Source: JACMNW01 sp031402355 (lineage in GTDB: Bacteria > Pseudomonadota > Alphaproteobacteria > Rhodobacterales > Rhodobacteraceae). From it: a stretch of 25,323 nucleotides of DNA. The translations under genes and the position numbers were made by a program. Shown piece after piece: positions 24,201 to 25,323 of this stretch; position 1 is the first letter of the stretch, and each line of letters begins with the position of its first letter. The stretch spans positions 1 to 25,323 of the forward strand of contig JANNSG010000066.1 in NCBI GenBank assembly GCA_031402355.1, in the 5' to 3' direction. The notes under the pieces were generated by a model. It ran no database searches, was not told the origin of the DNA, and was given only the letters and a program-made list of their open reading frames with translations.

Positions 24201-24731
24201 AAGCGGCTTGACTTGTCAGAGGCGCAGTTGCGGCTGGAAGGTGGTTTTGTGCCGTACGTTCGCGTCGCGGCCTCGACGCAAAGTGACGGTGTGACCAGTT
24301 CTGTGTTGATCGAGGGTCAGGCAGATGATCCGGCGGTCAGCTTCACGTCTTCCCCTGAACTGCCACAAGAGGAAGTGTTGTCGCGGTTGCTGTTCGGGCG
24401 CGGTCTGGAAACGCTTTCGGTTTTTCAGGCGGCCCAGCTGGCCAGCGCCGTTGCAAATCTAGCGGGCAAAGGGGGCGACGGCATTGTCGCGAAGCTGCGA
24501 AAAGGCTTTGGTCTGGATGATCTGGATGTTCGCACCTCCGAAGATGGCACAACGGCCCTGCGCGCGGGCAAGTACATTGCGCGCAATGTCTATTCCGAAA
24601 TCGAGGTGGACCAGACCGGCAAAAGCCAGATTCAATTGAACCTTGATGTTTCAGCCAGCATTACGCTGCGCGGGCGCGTCGGGTCCGACGGCAATACAGG
24701 TATCGGGATCGTCCTGGAAAAGGACTATTGA
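21204..24731 (+). CDS. tamB: TamB, translocation and assembly module inner-membrane-anchored protein
   Basis: Very long periplasm-spanning protein of about 1175 residues, partner of TamA; family members form a hydrophobic groove and act in outer-membrane protein assembly and lipid transport. An N-terminal membrane anchor or signal (MWRWLFLLILLLPGYALA) is followed by long beta-rich repeats of alternating hydrophobic residues. The C-terminal TamB/DUF490 domain covers about the last 350 residues, with GGLNLIRGRLEILGKRLDLS, SSPELPQEEVLSRLLFGR and the final GRVGSDGNTGIGIVLEKDY. The start at 21204 shares one base with the tamA stop; an in-frame region upstream to 21069 lies inside tamA and is not used. 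The 3' end overlaps the convergent YihY-family gene by 7 bases. Confidence 0.95.
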   Translation: MWRWLFLLILLLPGYALAQTDDRTYLTAFLEDNLSGIGRQVTITGFSGALTSQAAIETLTIADADGVWLTLTGVVLDWNRAALFSGEVSVNALTAQEIRVARVPGSGAGEGALPSPEAAAFSLPELPVSINIGRIAADRIVLEDAVLGQSVEGTFEASMALLGGEGQADLTLDRTDAGPEGNIHLAASYSNANRQLVLDLDATEAAGGIAATLLGLPGAPAASLTVKGAGPVDDFVAEIGLTTDDISRLAGKIEVNGADDGSTQFKAALGGDMAPLFLPDYAAFFGPDVGLTAAGSRGADGRLVLSELTLQTRAMAVNGTLSLAADGQPEKFDLNVVLAAPDGSAVLLPLANADQTRLSRANLDLTFDAANGDDWTVEGAIEGVDQPDLKIARLSLDGSGKIQSGPSGTQFDFATRFGAEGLAPADPALGRALGPNLAGTANGAWQEGSGNFQLSSITLAGDGVSLSASGTIGGLSSGIRVTGEATAMIADLARLSGIAGRPLAGMATATLAGSGTILGGVLDLTAQIDGTDLGIDQAEVDALLSGQSRIEASVARTETGTLLRQLDISAATLKAAISGKIASAGSDLAASLTFSDLSAMGAGYRGGLTATASLKGTTKSGLIVLDGQATDLAIGQSDADKLLRGTSTLSAKVTLKDQTARVADIRLRNPQIALEARAAEGSDTETELSAKLANLGVLLPEFPGPVSLSGTADTTAGAIRLNLRAKGPGQIDMSVNGQLVKDGNADLAIKGTGQAALANAFIDPRTVSGGMNFDMLLKGPLKLSSLTGRAGLSGGRVSDPDLLFSLQGVGLTADLSDGQAQISGQAAVSTGGAATISGNFGLAAPNPAKLSLNLADIVLRDPTLYETRATGTLTVTGPLAKGAVIAGQLTLRDTELQIPSGGLAGAEAIPDLRHFREPVAVRATRARAGNLGIGSVKNGQGSDRFFGLDLTILAPNRVFLRGRGLDAELGGQLRLGGTTANVIPEGGLNLIRGRLEILGKRLDLSEAQLRLEGGFVPYVRVAASTQSDGVTSSVLIEGQADDPAVSFTSSPELPQEEVLSRLLFGRGLETLSVFQAAQLASAVANLAGKGGDGIVAKLRKGFGLDDLDVRTSEDGTTALRAGKYIARNVYSEIEVDQTGKSQIQLNLDVSASITLRGRVGSDGNTGIGIVLEKDY

Positions 24732-25323
24732 TCAGACCGGGCAGATTGTTCGGCATCATAGGCCGCACCGATCAACACCGCGTAGACGCTTAGATAGAGC
24801 CACATCAGCAAAGCGGCCACTGCACCGATGGACCCGTAGATCTGATTGTAGGTGCTGAAATTTGCCAGATAGATCACAAAGCCCCGCGATACCAGAAACC
24901 ACAGAACAATTGCCAAAAGAAGGCCCCGCGTAAACAACTTTGGCGCCAACGTCCGGTTGGGGCCGAACCGAAAGGCGACGGCAATGGCAAGCACCAGAAC
25001 AGCGGCGCCAAAGGCAAGGTTCGCTATCTCCAACCCCAATACGGCAAAGCGGCCAAGGGGAAGAAAACCGATTGCCAGCGGGCCAACCACGGCTGCCAAC
25101 ATTGCCAGCAGGGCCAACCCGATAAACGCAACCGTCATCGCCAGCGCCTGAAGCTGATGCGAGACGCCACTTCTTTGCGGCAGATGATGGACCGCATTCA
25201 GCCCCTGAATCAAAGCCGCCGTTCCCGCCCGCGCCGCCCAGATGGCAAGGCCGGTTGACAGGGTCGTCGTCCAGCCCAATTGCCTGTTGTTGGCCGACAG
25301 CAGGCTTTCTACCTGTGCCGACA
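24725..25323 (-). CDS. YihY/BrkB-family inner-membrane protein, partial (5' end outside window)
   Basis: C-terminal part of a polytopic membrane protein of the YihY/virulence-factor-BrkB family; function is not established for the family. About 199 codons are visible and the frame stays open to the window edge, so residues before SAQVESLL are missing. The visible part has about four hydrophobic segments, the QGLNAVHHLPQRSG region before a helix pair, and the family C-terminal stretch with IYGSIGAVAALLMWLYLSVYAVLIGA. The first ATG-like start inside the window (a TTG at 25279) is only an internal leucine. It is convergent with tamB with overlapping stops. Pairing of this family with tam genes is not, to my knowledge, functional. 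Confidence 0.85.
   Translation of the reverse strand, partial: SAQVESLLSANNRQLGWTTTLSTGLAIWAARAGTAALIQGLNAVHHLPQRSGVSHQLQALAMTVAFIGLALLAMLAAVVGPLAIGFLPLGRFAVLGLEIANLAFGAAVLVLAIAVAFRFGPNRTLAPKLFTRGLLLAIVLWFLVSRGFVIYLANFSTYNQIYGSIGAVAALLMWLYLSVYAVLIGAAYDAEQSARSDQ

Noticed and set aside
1..25323. Mobile element, prophage, defence system or CRISPR array
   Set aside because: No transposase, integrase, phage, toxin-antitoxin or nuclease genes and no regularly spaced repeats were seen on either strand.

Overview
The window looks like a chromosomal segment of an alphaproteobacterium, most likely a member of the Rhodobacteraceae (Roseobacter group). This is inferred from the fairly high GC content, the style of the proteins, the BetI/ChoX pair, the ROK-regulated xylose operon with a one-domain ABC ATPase, and an adjacent tamA-tamB pair. 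Genes are tightly packed. No stretch of 300 bases lacks a gene, and I saw no tRNA, rRNA, insertion sequence, integrase, prophage gene or CRISPR array.

Layout: (1) 1-1417 is a choline/glycine-betaine locus: a partial choline-binding protein (choX, minus) divergent from the repressor betI (plus). (2) 1547-5285 is a mixed cell-envelope and stress block: a Tat-exported L,D-transpeptidase (plus), a convergent 1-Cys peroxiredoxin (minus), and divergently a two-gene unit of aldehyde dehydrogenase plus metallophosphoesterase joined by an ATGA overlap. (3) 5331-10462 is a minus-strand efflux operon, tetR > membrane-fusion protein > RND pump, with a perfect 16-bp palindrome at its promoter and no outer-membrane channel gene. 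(4) 10667-17782 is a minus-strand D-xylose operon in the order xylF (binding protein), xylH (permease), xylG (ATPase), xylB (xylulokinase), xylA (isomerase), then a YghZ-type aldo/keto reductase. It is faced by a divergent ROK repressor gene (xylR, 17996-19273). (5) 19381-24731 is tamA-tamB, the outer-membrane translocation and assembly module, followed on the other strand by the end of a YihY/BrkB-family membrane protein that runs off the window.

In the xylose operon, XylF-XylH-XylG import xylose, XylA isomerises it to xylulose and XylB phosphorylates it for the pentose phosphate pathway. XylR most likely represses the unit through a palindrome that contains a perfect TTGACA -35 box in front of xylF. 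Stop/start overlaps couple xylG-xylB-xylA, and hairpins in the xylF leader and between xylF and xylH suggest mRNA-level tuning of the binding protein against the rest.

I did not find a clearly new biological system. The observations most worth checking are regulatory (the xyl control region, its leader hairpins and intercistronic hairpin; the efflux operator) and contextual (the YghZ-type reductase at the end of the xylose operon; the aldehyde dehydrogenase/metallophosphoesterase pair; the tailed RND pump).
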